Source: Phlegmacium glaucopus (Eukaryota; Basidiomycota; Agaricomycetes; Agaricales; Cortinariaceae). Taken from it: 64,000 bases of DNA. The notes beneath the pieces were generated by a model. It was given only the letters and a program-made list of their open reading frames with translations. It ran no database searches and had not been told where the DNA came from. The stretch covers positions 213,905-277,904 of the forward strand of contig MU130036.1 in assembly GCA_015039465.1 (NCBI GenBank), written 5' to 3'. This document shows positions 11,840 through 23,554 of this stretch, in pieces. The translations under genes were made by a program, and so were the position numbers. Numbering within the stretch: position 1 is the first letter of the stretch; the number at the start of each line of letters is the position of its first letter.

Positions 11840-14800
11840 ATGTTGATCAGCAATAATTTTGGAAATTTCGGAGAGGCCAGGGTTCAGGGGTGTTTTAACC
11901 CATGAACCAACAGCCATTCGTGATTGGAAGGTCTGAGAACTCATATTATGTTGCATGAAGTTTACTTGGCGACGACCCATTGAAAATGCACGTTCTGCAT
12001 CCACAGATGTTGATGTATATATGGTTAGATAAAATCATGAAGATAATATTAGAAATACCAGGTGCAGAAATGTAGTCCAGTGCCATCTGAGCAACTGAAG
12101 GGCATGTCTTGAGAGCAGTGGCCCAGTAATTGAGATAACCACCAGCTGCAGTAATAGATTCTTTGGTAGGTGTGGGCTCACTGAGGTAGGTTTCAATATG
12201 ATCATATCCATGTTTCTTCTGTGCTTGATCAGGGTTGGTTGCCCACTTTGAAAACTCCTAGGTGATGTGAGTTAAAGGTAACAATATGATCAAGAGATGA
12301 AATATACCAATTTCCCTTTGCAACTCTTGTCCTTCTTCTGAACCTGTGAGCTCTCTGGCTGATCCTGGGGTGCATATTTTGACTTCCATGTCTTAACATC
12401 TATTGTTTTGATCCTCTTGATTTCTGCAGCTGAATATTTCAAATGCTCCTTGAACCATCCTGTTTTGCGATCAGGACACATAACTATGACATTCAAATTT
12501 AAGAAATGAAAATATAGAGATAATATAAATTACATACCAATTGCAATGATATATATATCACAGTCCCNNNNNNNNNNNNNNNNNNNNNNNNNNNNNNNNN
12601 NNNNNNNNNNNNNNNNNNNNNNNNNNNNNNNNNNNNNNNNNNNNNNNNNNNNNNNNNNNNNNNNNNNNNNNNNNNNNNNNNNNNNNNNNNNNNNNNNNNN
12701 NNNNNNNNNNNNNNNNNNNNNNNNNNNNNNNNNNNNNNNNNNNNNNNNNNNNNNNNNNNNNNNNNNNNNNNNNNNNNNNNNNNNNNNNNNNNNNNNNNNN
12801 NNNNNNNNNNNNNNNNNNNNNNNNNNNNNNNNNNNNNNNNNNNNNNNNNNNNNNNNNNNNNNNNNNNNNNNNNNNNNNNNNNNNNNNNNNNNNNNNNNNN
12901 NNNNNNNNNNNNNNNNNNNNNNNNNNNNNNNNNNNNNNNNNNNNNNNNNNNNNNNNNNNNNNNNNNNNNNNNNNNNNNNNNNNNNNNNNNNNNNNNNNNN
13001 NNNNNNNNNNNNNNNNNNNNNNNNNNNNNNNNNNNNNNNNNNNNNNNNNNNNNNNNNNNNNNNNNNNNNNNNNNNNNNNNNNNNNNNNNNNNNNNNNNNN
13101 NNNNNNNNNNNNNNNNNNNNNNNNNNNNNNNNNNNNNNNNNNNNNNNNNNNNNNNNCCCGAACAACAATAGACCATACGTTTACCATGTTATTTAGCACG
13201 TCAGAACCTTAAATAAGCCATACATAAAGTAATTATGTATATATAATAAGATTATAAAAAAAATCAGAATGGACATCAGTATGTCCTCTTATAAACCGTC
13301 TTCAATGTCGACTTACAGAGTTTGCGATACCAAATCTATTTAACCATTTGTTGTAAAGACTCAATACGAACGATAACGATTATATATTATCTAAAACCCT
13401 AATACATACCTGTTACGATCGTTAACATTAGCGGAACGATCATAAGAGAGTTGAACATAGGGTGTGAAACCTCCTTGTGTACGTTCCGAAACGACAGAAC
13501 GGGTATAGTAGTTAGAATAACGTTTTCGTTCAAAATAAAATAAAAATGGACGATCGATGAAACTAAATATAACAGACCAATCTATAAAAATAGTAAAAAG
13601 AAGTTCTTTGGGTTCGCGTTCTTTAGTGATGTTACGAGGGTAAGGTAGACTACTGGGTTAACAACTACTACTATATCGTCGACAATTCCTCCGTCTCATA
13701 CTACGGGTCCATCTTGTCCTACTACTTCCCGTTTAACGTGTACTACTTGGTTGTCAAGCCAGATAAGTACTAGTTCGATAACTTGAATACTCTCTTGTCT
13801 CCCAACTTTACTGTCACTTACTCCTCCTTAATCGAGACTTGAATAAAGGGTTCCACTCAAATAAATAAATAAAACAGAAAATTAGATAAGGTAGGAAGTA
13901 ACAAGGGGACTTGTCCATCCATCAAGTGCAATATGAATAGCAGTACCAAGTGTCTGGAATATTTTTCAGCATCTTGAAAAAGGAGTGGAGAAATATTAAT
14001 GTTACCATAAAATAATTCATGACAAAGGTTGACATATGGATATATATACTGACAAGGTCACGTTGTACAGTTGTTGGATGAGGTATAGGAGTCCCAGGAC
14101 GAAGCATTTCAACTTCAGTTCGGTAGTCGTCGTCAAGAATTGAATTGATTGGGCGGGAATGCTTTGCACAGCGCAAAGCAATAAGAGCACAGTGAGTTTC
14201 AGGGGTATAAGGGATAGATCTGGATGCAGGTTGTTGCTGATAGATACCCTGCTTCTCCTCACACATCCTAACATCCTTCAAAAACTTGGTAGTTCCATCT
14301 CCAGTCTTATTCCGATCACGGCGCAGTGGTTGTTGGTGGTTCTCAGGGTGGGTCTTACAGGTAAATACAAATTCAATCTTTAGAGGCTGGTGAGAGAAGG
14401 GGTCGCATATGCGGTTGACAGTGGTGATACAATGATCATACACATTTGATCGCCAGATTTTTCGTGCAGCATCTATGTTCATAATATTAGTACATTGATT
14501 ATATTACCAAGGACAATCACGTACTTATTATATCCTCATCACTTTCATCCCAAACCTCAAGATCTCCTTTCCGATGAAGGCTCTCCTGATTTCCCCCCAC
14601 AGCACGTGCACGCTTTACAGGTGACCCCAAAGCACCAGCTGCTGGAGGGGCAGTGATTGGAATGGCATCTGCTTCATCGAAATCAAACTCCTCCTCGGCT
14701 GGAGATGAGGGTCGGGCTGGGATAGGGCGTGGATTATATGGAGGCACATGAAACAGTGCTGTGCGACGAATGGGAGTTACAGGGTCTGGGGGAGTAGGAA

Positions 14801-14912
14801 TAGCAGCCTGAGCACTGGTATCAGGCTCTGTGGCTGGCTGCAGTTGCTGGTGTTGAGCGGATGGCTGGCCACGACGGCCTTGAGAGCTTCTGCCCCTGGT
14901 TTTAGGTGCCAT
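11840..14912 (-). CDS. hAT family transposase, multi-exon, interrupted by assembly faults
   Basis: Cut-and-paste transposase of the hAT superfamily (RNase H-like DDE fold). Coding order, minus strand: a basic/proline-rich N-terminus from the Met at 14912; an exon near 14480-14017 with KIWRSNVYDH, YTPETHCALIALRCAKH and DYRTEVEMLRPGTPIPHP, conserved in Agaricomycete hAT proteins; an exon near 13940-13888 with ALDGWTSPLVTSYL (first catalytic Asp). The middle of the protein is encoded by bases 13157-13887 only if that block is complemented without reversal: it then gives GLVVIWYANGTINRAVLEFIR, CMDNASNC (second Asp) and HFGGTHARLCCLAH. After the gap: CPDRKTGWFKEHLKYSAAE, EFSKWATNPDQAQKKHGYDH, and the C-terminal hATC dimerisation region TSVDAERAFSMGRRQVN (Glu of the triad). 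No in-frame stop seen in the readable exons. The splice acceptor before TSVD is not a clear AG. Confidence 0.85.
12568..13156. other. Assembly gap (589 N)
   Basis: Unknown bases inside the hAT element. The missing part should encode the acidic linker and the conserved region between the second catalytic Asp exons and the CPDRKTGWF segment. Any open frame crossing it is meaningless. Confidence 1.
13157..13887. other. Mirror-image block (reversed but not complemented)
   Basis: As printed, neither strand codes for anything. Complementing the bases while keeping the left-to-right order yields hAT transposase in sequence: GLVVIWYANGTINRAVLEFIR, an intron GTATGT...TTTTAG, SHTGEYLAE, an intron GTAAAC...AATAG, LCMDNASNC, IPHFGGTHARLCCLAHIIN, then an acidic exon ending in LALNLFPK before GTGAGT. 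The first codons join exactly to the preceding exon (TSYL at about 13888). DNA cannot be mirrored biologically, so a contig end next to the gap was written reversed. Right boundary 13887 is accurate to a few bases. Confidence 0.93.
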
Positions 14913-15151
14913 GGTAGCAGGAGCAGAGGGGGGAACAGTTTTTTTACTGCTCAATACACAGTACAAGGCTTGAGCGCTGAGCGCTCCCAATTTAGATTAA
15001 AAATCACACAATGTCATTAATAATGAGCCGGCAGTACCGGAAAACCATGGATTTCTATTAATAACCACGGAACCGTACCGAATGCTACCGGTAACTAAAC
15101 TACGGTAAATACCGTGGAAATAACCGGACCGCGCTAGTCCCTATTAATAGG

Positions 15152-16600
15152 TCTAGGAATATTTGGTGTTTTATACCCATATTTCAACAGCTCTAACCTC
15201 AACTTAACAGTCTTCTTTGTCCTTTTCAATCAATAATCAAATCAATAGTCTTTGACTCAAATCATAACTCTCACTTTTTCTAATAGCCTTAGGAATCTTT
15301 GGTGTTTTATACCCAGGTTTCAATGGCTCTAACCTCACCTCAAAAGTCTTTCTCTATTCTTCTCACTCTCCACTCACAATCAGTTGTTGAAGTCTGGTGT
15401 TTTATACTTGAATATCTACAACTCTTCTGTTCAGTGGTCATAGAACTCTCTCTCTGTATGTGTGAACCCAACAGTTGTCAACCTTCAAATTCATATCATA
15501 AAACTATTTGCAACTATCCTCTAAGTCCCATATTCCACAGTTGTTGAGATCTTCTGGAATTTATACTCATATCTCAGTGAGCTTTTCAATTGGCTATAGA
15601 GCTATTTTGGACCCTAACATTGTATGCTCCATATTTATTTCAGAGGCACATTACTAACTATCTTCCTTGAAGTCTGTGTTCCTCAATCTCACAGTACTTT
15701 AAATAATTCAAAAATCATGGATAAAACACATGGATATGTTCAGGTCCTCAATGGTCATGTTTTTTTCTCTTACAATGTTGTTATACAGTTGAACCCACCA
15801 CCTATTCAAGATGAGAGAGGCAGTGAGCCTAACAATAGCATCTTATAAAATATTTCTGAAGAAAAAATTCTATAATAGGAAATTTTTATTAAAATAATTC
15901 AAAACTTAACTACCATTACTATGTTTGCTTGCATATTGCTGTCTTTTACTTATTGCCTACCTCTATATTTATTTTATTTATTACATCTATGGTGATTTAT
16001 TTTTATAGGTCTTTATTATATAACCAACATTTAAGTCCCATATACTCTAGCCCAAATGAAGGAAAATATAAATACTAAGGTTTTGGAGAGCATTTATGAC
16101 AATGACAATGAACCTGGTTTAACTTTAAGTCCATGCTTATTAATATAAACAATGAATTTATTCTCTTCTGTTATTTTAAAAAATAAAATTCTAAATTTTG
16201 TTTAGTTCAAAATATTAACAATATATATAGTTTTTTATCCTATTTTTGTGTAGTCAAAAAAGTCAACAATAAATGTAGGTTTTTTACTTTTCAAAATCTG
16301 CTTTGGATTGACTTTTTCATCCATTTAGCTCCTCTAAGGAAATCTCAATTGGATCTGAGGTTTGCAGATGGTATCAGTGGATATTCCTTAGACTGGTCCT
16401 TGAATTAGTTAAAACCATTTTAACAAAAAAAGCTGAAACCATACTGTATGCCCCTGTGCAAACCAACCTATAGAGGGTATTATTGTACTAAGTTCACAAC
16501 TCTTAACTAAGTCCTTTCTAACAAAATTTTTATACCACACCCACCAGCTCAGAGCAGTTCTCCCTGGTTGATCAATTTTCATCAATTTTCATAGACTCAC
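15152..16600. repeat. Non-coding with degenerate tandem repeats
   Basis: Between 15160 and 15620 a unit with ggaatctttggtgttttatacccaggtttc-like sequence followed by agctctaacctcacctcaa recurs two to three times, imperfectly. The remainder to 16600 is AT-rich without a recognisable gene. Confidence 0.45.
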
Positions 16601-17205
16601 ATCCCAGTCAGGCCTCAGTTCTTACTCCAACCAGCAGTTGCTTGCCAAATGCTGGAAAAATAATAAATAAACTCCAATCTCAAGAAACTTCTATTCAGCA
16701 TTGGATCAATACATGCAAATACAAAGCTAATCAATGGCTTCAAGAAGCTTCTTAATTCACCCTTCCACTGGTTGACAGTAATATTATGAGAGAAAAACAT
16801 AACCAATTCTACCTGGAGTTAAGTTGGTTTCCATCAGGATTGGCAGAGGTTCCCAAGTACCAACTCCAGGTTTATACCTATGTAAGATTGGATTGAATTG
16901 ACTATTTATAATAACAAAAAATAAAATAATGCTTACTGGAACTTGAGATCTAAATCAGTGAAGTAAAGCTCACCACCTGCATAAGATCCTACAGGAAAGA
17001 TAGCTGTTGGACCTCCATCAAGCCCACCATGATGAGGCTTAACCTGAAGGTCATAAACAATTACCCACCCAAGCCAAGAGCCATAATCTTCAGACCTTCC
17101 AACCCCAGCTTTAAATGTCTGTTGATACTGTTTGCAGTGGTCTGGGAGGGACACAGCAAACAGAGCATCTAAAAAGACAGCTATTGAGTTAGTACCATTC
17201 CCCAC
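16600..17205 (-). pseudogene. Fungal 2OG-Fe(II) dioxygenase-like fragment (relic)
   Basis: A minus-strand fragment of about 90 residues (17205-16933) contains WLGWVIVYDLQVKPHHGGLD, GGPTAIFPVGSYAGGELYF and TDLDLKF, followed after an intron-like AG at about 16880 by YKPG. The order 'HxD-like, G-x-F/Y-x-GGEL, then YKPGD' resembles the double-stranded beta-helix of 2-oxoglutarate/iron dioxygenases of fungi, including the transposon-associated TET/JBP-like type. Downstream pieces (FFSHNITVNQWKGELRSF, about 16790-16735) are in other frames. No complete metal triad is visible, so it is a pseudogene. Assignment by motif memory only. Confidence 0.4.
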
Positions 17206-18642
17206 AAAACTAGTACAGACTTTAGTATGACTGACCTACCTCATGGGCACCCCACTCACAGGTGGCACTTGCTATCCAAGCCCAGCCAGTCTAGAGCAGC
17301 TGGGCAGCATAGCATATTCCTTGCATAGTATCCAGTTGCTGCCCACCACAAGCTAAGACAACTGTAGTATAATACTAGTAGCTAACTGTCAAGGTGCCCT
17401 GGCCAGTACAGATCATATCAGAAGAGGGTGTCATTGTCAGAGGACACTATGTAGTTACATGCATACACTTACATGCTCCATCTCACTCTTTCTCTTAGTC
17501 ATATGAATGGTCATTAGTAGTTTTAATGAATGTTGCTTAATAGTTACATGTACATCCCAAAGTAGATAGTTATCAAATGTTCTTACAAATGTTTAATCTA
17601 TTTCTATTGTATTAGTCATTGTTGCCTGGACCCAGAGTAATTACCTGGGTCCATCTATATTGTATATAGGGTAGCAGGTGTCATTTACAAATGAGACCTT
17701 GATATTACACTTGGTTTACAGCAATATTCTTCTTTCTAAGTCTTAGTGTCTATACACAAAGATGACCCTTAATAGTCATTATATGCTAATAAGATGGATG
17801 AAAGAAATATCTAATTCAGGATTAATGAGCTCAAATTTTCCTCCTTTTCTCCCCTTTTGGTACCAAGCATATACTAGGTGGGTGACTCTAGTTTTTTCAT
17901 AGAGATTTTTCCCCTGATATTAAAAACCTGCTTGAAAATGTTCATTTTGACCTGAAACCAATATTAGCATATTTTCAAACAGTTTCCAAGCTAGACTTGC
18001 ACTCAGACTAAGTCAGAGCCACCATTAGAGCAACTGGCTTCACCATCCTCCCTTTCTTCAAACCTAGACACAGCAACTTCTGAGTTGGCACATTCTCTTT
18101 TCAAGGTTAAGTAAGGCAATTTTTCATGTTTATCAAACTATTTTCCAGAACAAGCATCCGCTGGCCAAGATCCTATCTCTTCTATTTTTTCCTCCGCTGA
18201 TAATATAGATTTTAATGTGTTTTTTAAACAATCAGCTAGAGTAATACAACAATAACTCAATGCTAATAGTTACAGAGCAGAATGAAGACTTGTTAAAAGG
18301 TCAGACTCTAGTAATTCATTAAAATAAAGTGACTCTACCTGCTGATCAATTAACAGTAATCCTGGAAGGTACCACAGGACTATGTGGCCATTTGGATCCA
18401 CTATACTTAAAGGATCATGACATTAACCAAATACCAGGTTTGGAAGGTTATTTTCACATGTCCTCTTGTTCTTTATACACTTCTCATAATAATCTTCTAC
18501 ATCCCAAGACACATACACTATACAAATATTCTATTAAAACTTAAAACTCATTTGGAAACAAGTACTCACATAGGTTCATAAGTGTGCAGTAAACTATTTT
18601 TAACAGACATCCTTTTATTCTTTTTAAATATTTCTCCTCCCT
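17206..18642. other. No gene recognised
   Basis: AT-rich intergenic DNA. A stretch at about 17385-17755 begins tgtcaaggtgccc and ends tatacaca, so a degraded solo LTR is possible, but no target duplication is visible. Confidence 0.35.
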
Positions 18643-18650
18643 CAAATAGG

Positions 18651-19016
18651 AAGGACTTTACTCTCCCCCACACATTCAGAGGCAGATCTAAGCAGATTCT
18701 GAGCAGATTTAAGCAGATCCAAGCACCTTTTGAGTGTATTCTGAGCAGGATTTGCTTGGACCTGCTCAGATCCACTCAGATCCACTTAAACTACTAGAAA
18801 TGGAACCCATATACCTCCCCAATCTTAATAAAACCTTAACAAACTATATACCTCCCTAACCTTAACACAACCTTAAAAAATCCTTAACAGAAGTATTTTC
18901 TCAATAAATTTGTGTCTTATTTGCTCAGATTCACTTGGAATATGCTTGGACTCCAACCATTTCACTTGGAATCTGCTCATATCCAAGCAGAATGTGTGAG
19001 AGAGAGTAAAGTACTG
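18651..19016. mobile_element. MITE E2 (family E) with 8-bp target duplication
   Basis: 366 bp, flanked by CAAATAGG (18643-18650) and CAGATAGG (19017-19024), one mismatch. Family termini: GGACTTTACTCTCCCCCACA left, GTGAGAGAGAGTAAAGTACTG right. Arms consist of gagcagatttaagcagatcc-type short repeats. The centre has ccttaac/cctaacctt units, inverse of the telomere-like tract in E1, including the shared phrase tatacctccc. Non-coding. Confidence 0.82.
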
Positions 19017-19024
19017 CAGATAGG

Positions 19025-19654
19025 CTATTGGATAGATTATCATTTGGGGAAATAGGATTACTTTGAAGGGATGGAAGGGCAGCAGGGAAGATATCCTCCA
19101 ATACATTCCTACATCCCATTAAAAATTGCATCAGGAGTAAATAGCAATTGCTCATAATCACAAATTCTCAATCTAATCCATTATCAATTTCCATAGGTTC
19201 TGGTTTTACTAATACACTTGCACTGTGTAGAAACCATTGAGGAATCTGGGGTTGAGAGCATAGGCATCTCAATTCTCAGTGAGATATTGGATGAATGGCT
19301 TGAATAGTTCACAGATAATGTTGTATTTAGAAACTTGTGAGTAACCCACCAACCCTTCTTAGGGGGTACAGGTTCAGCAGGGGTTTTAAAATGGTTACCA
19401 GACCCCTACCCATTTTTACCCTATGCAACCCCTCCCTGGGTTCTCAAACCTATGATAATCCATACTAGTTGTTTGTAGACTGAATGCAATATTGATATTT
19501 TGGCTGAAAGGATTATATTGACAAAAAAAAATTGACTGAGGTATTGTCTTATCTCTTGTTGAGCTTGGTTGTGCTGATCCATATCAGTGATCAAATTGGA
19601 CTGAGCCCAACTCATCTCTGAGATAAGTCAACAGTTGATAATTTAAAACTCCGC
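19025..19654. other. No gene recognised
   Basis: A minus-strand open frame (19615-19421) and adjoining frames with KKGWWVTHKFLNTT could be coding remnants, but I recognise no family. Confidence 0.3.
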
Positions 19655-20378
19655 TATCATGCACCAATACTGATTGGTAGTGTGAGAAGAAAGCTTAAAA
19701 GTTGCCATCATGAAAATAAGCAGACTTTGAATTCACTTACCTATTTTGGAAGCAGCCCTGAATCGCATTCCTGGTCAACAAATCATTCATTCAATGTTAT
19801 CACCTCATCGCTCATCATATTCTCAATGTCTCACACTATGCTCTCCATCATTTACACTATTGACATGCTCCTAAGCATCTACCATCCATTTGTCCCTTGG
19901 CTAGTGATCCAACAAAGCGATCAATCTACTATTTGCATTGGTCATCGGCTTGTGTTTGATCATATATTTGGTCCATCATTTCAAGAATGGCCCCTTTATG
20001 GACGCATCAACTACATCTCCCATTATGTAAAGGCTTTGTCATTGTTGTTGTGGCTATGGACCCACAAGTCTTCCCCTCAGCCATCTATCTTGCCATCCCT
20101 CGCTCCTGGATCACACTCAGTCCCCTATCCTCAATTATCTACCTCTTATCTTATCATTCACTGCCAAAACCATCATTCACACAGTACATGAAGCCTTCCC
20201 ACCCTCTTTATGACAATTTAGGAAGTCTAGGAGGATCACAACTAAGCAGGAGTTGCAGATGAATCAGCAGCACAGGATTATTCTCACAGTGTGTCAAGTG
20301 TTATCAAGGCTGTGCGACATAGGATCATGGGCAAGTAGTGTTTTCTTGGGAACAAGGCTACATCTTTCAAGTGTTGAC
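19655..20378 (+). repeat. Repeat family A, copy 5, left piece
   Basis: Left 724 bp of a full A copy, split by the Gypsy element. It is preceded by CCGC (19651-19654), which recurs after the right piece (30808-30811), giving a 4-bp target duplication as for copy 2. The family ORF is split over two frames by the same one-base loss as in copy 2 (near 20030). Confidence 0.85.
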
Positions 20379-20810
20379 TGTTACGGCGACTATAAGCTTG
20401 CACTCGCATTTGGTGCTGGGCCGATAGACCAAGTAACTAGGGACTGTTGTACCGTTGCAATCATATTCAACAAGTAAGACTGAGGACGGCAGGTTCTGAG
20501 CAAGCTGTGTAGATTAAGACTGTAGGAATACAGAAGGTCTAAACTAGGGAATTGTAGCTATGAGTATGGCTCTTATATAGTAAGGGTTTGAGTCAGAGAT
20601 AGTCCATGGTCCGTGCTAGGTATGAGTCGGTACGAGTCAGTGATAAAGAGAGTGGGAGTGATGGTTATATATAGTACAAGGAAGGTTTAAGGCAAAGGAC
20701 GAATTGGGAAAGAGTGGTGTAAGAAGGGAACAATAAGGGAAGGTATGTTGTACAGTAAAGAAGAAGGAGAAAAAGAGTAGGGGCTATGCGCGTACCAGAC
20801 ATTCATAACA
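20379..20810 (-). repeat. Gypsy LTR (3' LTR in coding sense), 432 bp
   Basis: Starts TGTTACGGCG and ends ATTCATAACA, the standard TG...CA ends. Nearly identical to 29740-30171. A purine-rich stretch (agtgggctaa on the minus strand) immediately precedes it and is the likely polypurine tract. Confidence 0.95.
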
Positions 20811-20826
20811 TTAGCCCACTGTTAGC

Positions 20827-21432
20827 CTAAAGATCGTCCTCGATTTTGTTATCCTTGAAGTATTCTTCTAATTCTTGTTTCTGTTGGTTGGCCTGTTGTT
20901 GATCCCTTCGTGAATTGACTTTGATCTTGTGTTCTGAAAGTAAGAGGATTTGGTCCATCTTGAGTGCTTTCGCTGCAATATTGATGTCTTTCCACGTTCG
21001 AGTGTTGGCATGATGACTTCCATAGCGAGGGTTATAGATGACCCAAAGAAGGGAGGCGAATTGTTCAGCAGTGATTCCAGGAAGTTCGATGGCGTCAAAT
21101 ATATTGGTTCCTCGAATCTTGGATTGTGCTACGGTTTGCCCATCGGCTAAGTCGGAGTCAATGAATGCCAGTCGTTCTGAAAGCCAGATGGATTCTCGAT
21201 CGAAGAAGTATCAATGAACTCAGAAGCGAATGTGTTTGGTTTGGAAGAAGAAATGACCGCCAGCGATATGAAGCATAGGAGGGAATTGACCAGGTCTGAA
21301 GATGGGGATTCCATTTTCAGGCATGATGTCGTCAATGTATTCGTGAAATTGGTCGATATCGGTATTCATAGCAGTAGCAGTGTTGAAATTCATGTTAGTG
21401 GAAGTAATGCGAGCAGCAGGTGCAAGAGCCAT
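20827..21432 (-). pseudogene. BTB/POZ-like ORF carried by the Gypsy element
   Basis: Reading frame of 201 codons from Met at 21432 to TAG at 20827, between pol and the 3' LTR. Two TGA stops (21220, 21211) interrupt it; both fit a CGA Arg codon, and the text between and after them gives VH then YFFDRESIWLSERLAF. Together with MLHIAGGHFFFQTKHI before and EQFASLLWVIYNPRYG and WKDINIAAKALKMDQI after, this is the layout of fungal BTB/POZ proteins (display of an early V-x-R-YFF-x-R-E-S motif, then F-x-x-LLW-x-x-YNP-x-Y). The C-terminus is charged (EELEEYFKDNK-like). BTB domains mediate dimerisation and recruitment to cullin-3 or chromatin. Role in a retrotransposon unknown; it may be a captured host gene. 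Confidence 0.65.
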
Positions 21433-21546
21433 GGTGTGGAAGAGGTGGTAAGGAAAGGGGGAGGATAAGTCGCGAGTTCTTATAAGGAGGAATAGAGTCA
21501 GAGATAGAGAGGAGTCATAAATATGAGTGGGGATATTCTTAGTGTA

Positions 21547-22877
21547 TGACTCAGTGTTCTCCAGTAAGGTTACCGTCTTCATCTCCGTTGATGAACATGC
21601 TGGTTCCCTGCCTTCGTTTTTCGCATTTTTGGCAGCGACGTCGCTCTACATCGCCTCTTACACCGACTATTTGTGGTTTTATTGCATAGATAAGTCTCTG
21701 GCCATTCGGTCGTCGCCTCTACTGTCCCAGAAGCTTCCTAAATGCCTTGGCTATATTTCGCTCGTACGATCACCCCCTTTTCCAGCAGTACCCGGACGAC
21801 ATTAGGCATTCTACCTCCCTTTCGCTCCCTTTCACCAGCGGTCACGTGTATAGTCATGCTTTTTCCATATTTGGTAATGCTCACTCGTCTAAGAGTCGTA
21901 GGCATGTCCACTGCCCAGACCGACGTTCCCTTACGCTACACCGAATCGTTCGGTGTCAAATCGTCGCTGCTACCCTACCAGTCGCTCCTATCCAGCGACA
22001 ATCACCAGATCGAGAAGTTCCGTAACACCATTGGGCATTTTGGGTCGCTGATCATTTATATTCTTTTATCTCTCTTCGGTTACCTCAAACACTTTGTTTT
22101 CTTTATTTTTGATACATTTGCCATCGCTCCTTGATCGCTTCTCTATACCACATGTCTCCTGCCGGTCCTCGGAGCGACGACCGGTCCTCTTTCATTTATC
22201 GCCCACTATCCCTGATGTTTTGTCTCCCCATTTTGCCTAGTCCTTCTTGGACTCCTGTTTCATCATTTTGATTTGTTTTATAACTACCCATGTGCAACTT
22301 AGCCATGTGATCTCCCCTACCTACTATAAAAACACCCTGTAATCTAGTTACAAGGGATAATAAGAAAGTATTCGCCTCTCTCCCCAGAGTATAGAATTAA
22401 GTCTTGTCATCGTCTCTCTCATCGTTCGCCTTCGTTTCATTGCATTTTACTGCGAGTCGCCCATACAGCGACTATACTTCGTCACGGCGTCGCCCCTTCG
22501 TCACTGCGTCGCCCCTTCGTCACTGCGTCGCCCCTTCGTCACTGCGTCCCCCCTTCATCACTGCGTCTCCCCTTCGTTACTGCGTCTCCCCTTCATTACT
22601 GCGTCTCCCCTTCGTTACTGCGTCTCCCCTTCGTCACTGCGTCTCCCCTTCATCACTGCGTCTCCCCTTCGTCACTGCATCTCCCCTTCGTCACTGCGTC
22701 GCCACTTCATTACTTCGTCGCCCTTTTGTCATTACATCGCTCCTCGTTTCGCTCGTCTCATATCTCGTCGCCCTACTTTAGTTGGAACCTTTCTGCATAT
22801 ACTTGACTCAGTGTTTAGGCCACCGAAGCCCCGAGCCGCATCACACCTCAGTTAGTACAGCACCTAGCGTACTGACA
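21547..22877 (+). mobile_element. Solo LTR, 1,331 bp, with GTGTA duplication
   Basis: Starts TGACTCAGTG, ends GCGTACTGACA, and is flanked by GTGTA on both sides (21542-21546 and 22878-22882), so it is a solo LTR left by recombination. It contains a promoter-like block near 22326 (tataaaaacaccctgtaatc) followed by a C/T-rich leader, and a 19-bp tandem array at 22480-22740. It lies inside the Gypsy zinc-knuckle ORF. No internal domain. Confidence 0.92.
22480..22740 (+). repeat. 19-bp tandem array in the solo LTR
   Basis: About 13 units of a 19-bp repeat close to gtcgccccttcgtcactgc, with variants gtctcccc and gttactgc. No spacers, so not CRISPR. Because 19 is not a multiple of 3 the open frame across it is incidental. 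Confidence 0.9.
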
Positions 22878-23554
22878 GTGTATCACCGTCCAACGTCATA
22901 GAATCCGGTTCTGTAAATGTCGAGATCGGAATCTTCTTCCTTTTTGACTTTAGATTTGCATCAGCATGTATTGCCATCGGTCTGTCCTCGGCACCAGGCA
23001 ACGTGATCGTAAAAGAGGGGAAGTCGACAGTGGGAGCAGTTCTCTGGTTCTCGTTGTCTTCGTTTGGGAGCGGGGGTTCTGTCTTCTTCTTGATTCTTAG
23101 GGCAATTGCTGGGCCAGTGTCCAGGGGCCACCTGTTTGCAGGAGGGGCATTTGTAGGCACCGCATTCTTGTTTGCGATGTCCAAGGGTACCACATTGAAA
23201 GCATTTGGGTCGACTAGTAGGTGCTCATGTCGTGTATGGAATGGATCGGATGAGAGGAATATTGGCTTCAGATGGTTGTCGAGTAAGTGGTTGAGGACGG
23301 ATACGAGTTCCAGTCTCTTCGGAAGGGTTACTAAGAGGAATGTTATTCGGGAATGTAACAGGAGAGTTAGGGGGAGCAGGGATCCAAAGGTTGACAGTTG
23401 GGATTGTTAGAGTCAGGGTCTGTTCGATTCATTTACTTAGTCCATTGATTTCAAGGCGAGGAATAAGTTGTCGGATATTGTTGAGTTGCATTTGTTTGTT
23501 GTAATTCTTGTGCCATTTTGATAAGGCCTTCTGCCATCTTTTCTAGGGTATTAG

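Larger units (their letters stand above)
11497..15143 (-). mobile_element. hAT DNA transposon, full length with 8-bp target duplication
   Basis: 3,647-bp element (including 589 unknown bases) with termini TAGGGACTAGC / GCTAGTCCCTA and a perfect 8-bp target duplication TTAATAGG at 11489-11496 and 15144-15151. Subterminal regions are rich in short motifs such as acggtac/gtaccg and ccggt/accgg, typical transposase-binding clusters. It carries one transposase gene on the minus strand. The exact duplication implies fairly recent insertion. Part of the interior is mis-assembled (see 13157-13887). Confidence 0.93.

Noticed and set aside
12499..13199. Several 210-225-codon ORFs
   Set aside because: They run through 589 unknown bases (N) and have no content.
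22480..22740. Regular short repeats resembling a CRISPR array
   Set aside because: Contiguous 19-bp tandem units without spacers, inside an LTR of a eukaryotic genome.
22404..22781. 125-codon Ser/Arg/Pro-rich ORF
   Set aside because: Produced by the 19-bp tandem array in the solo LTR; unit length is not a multiple of 3.
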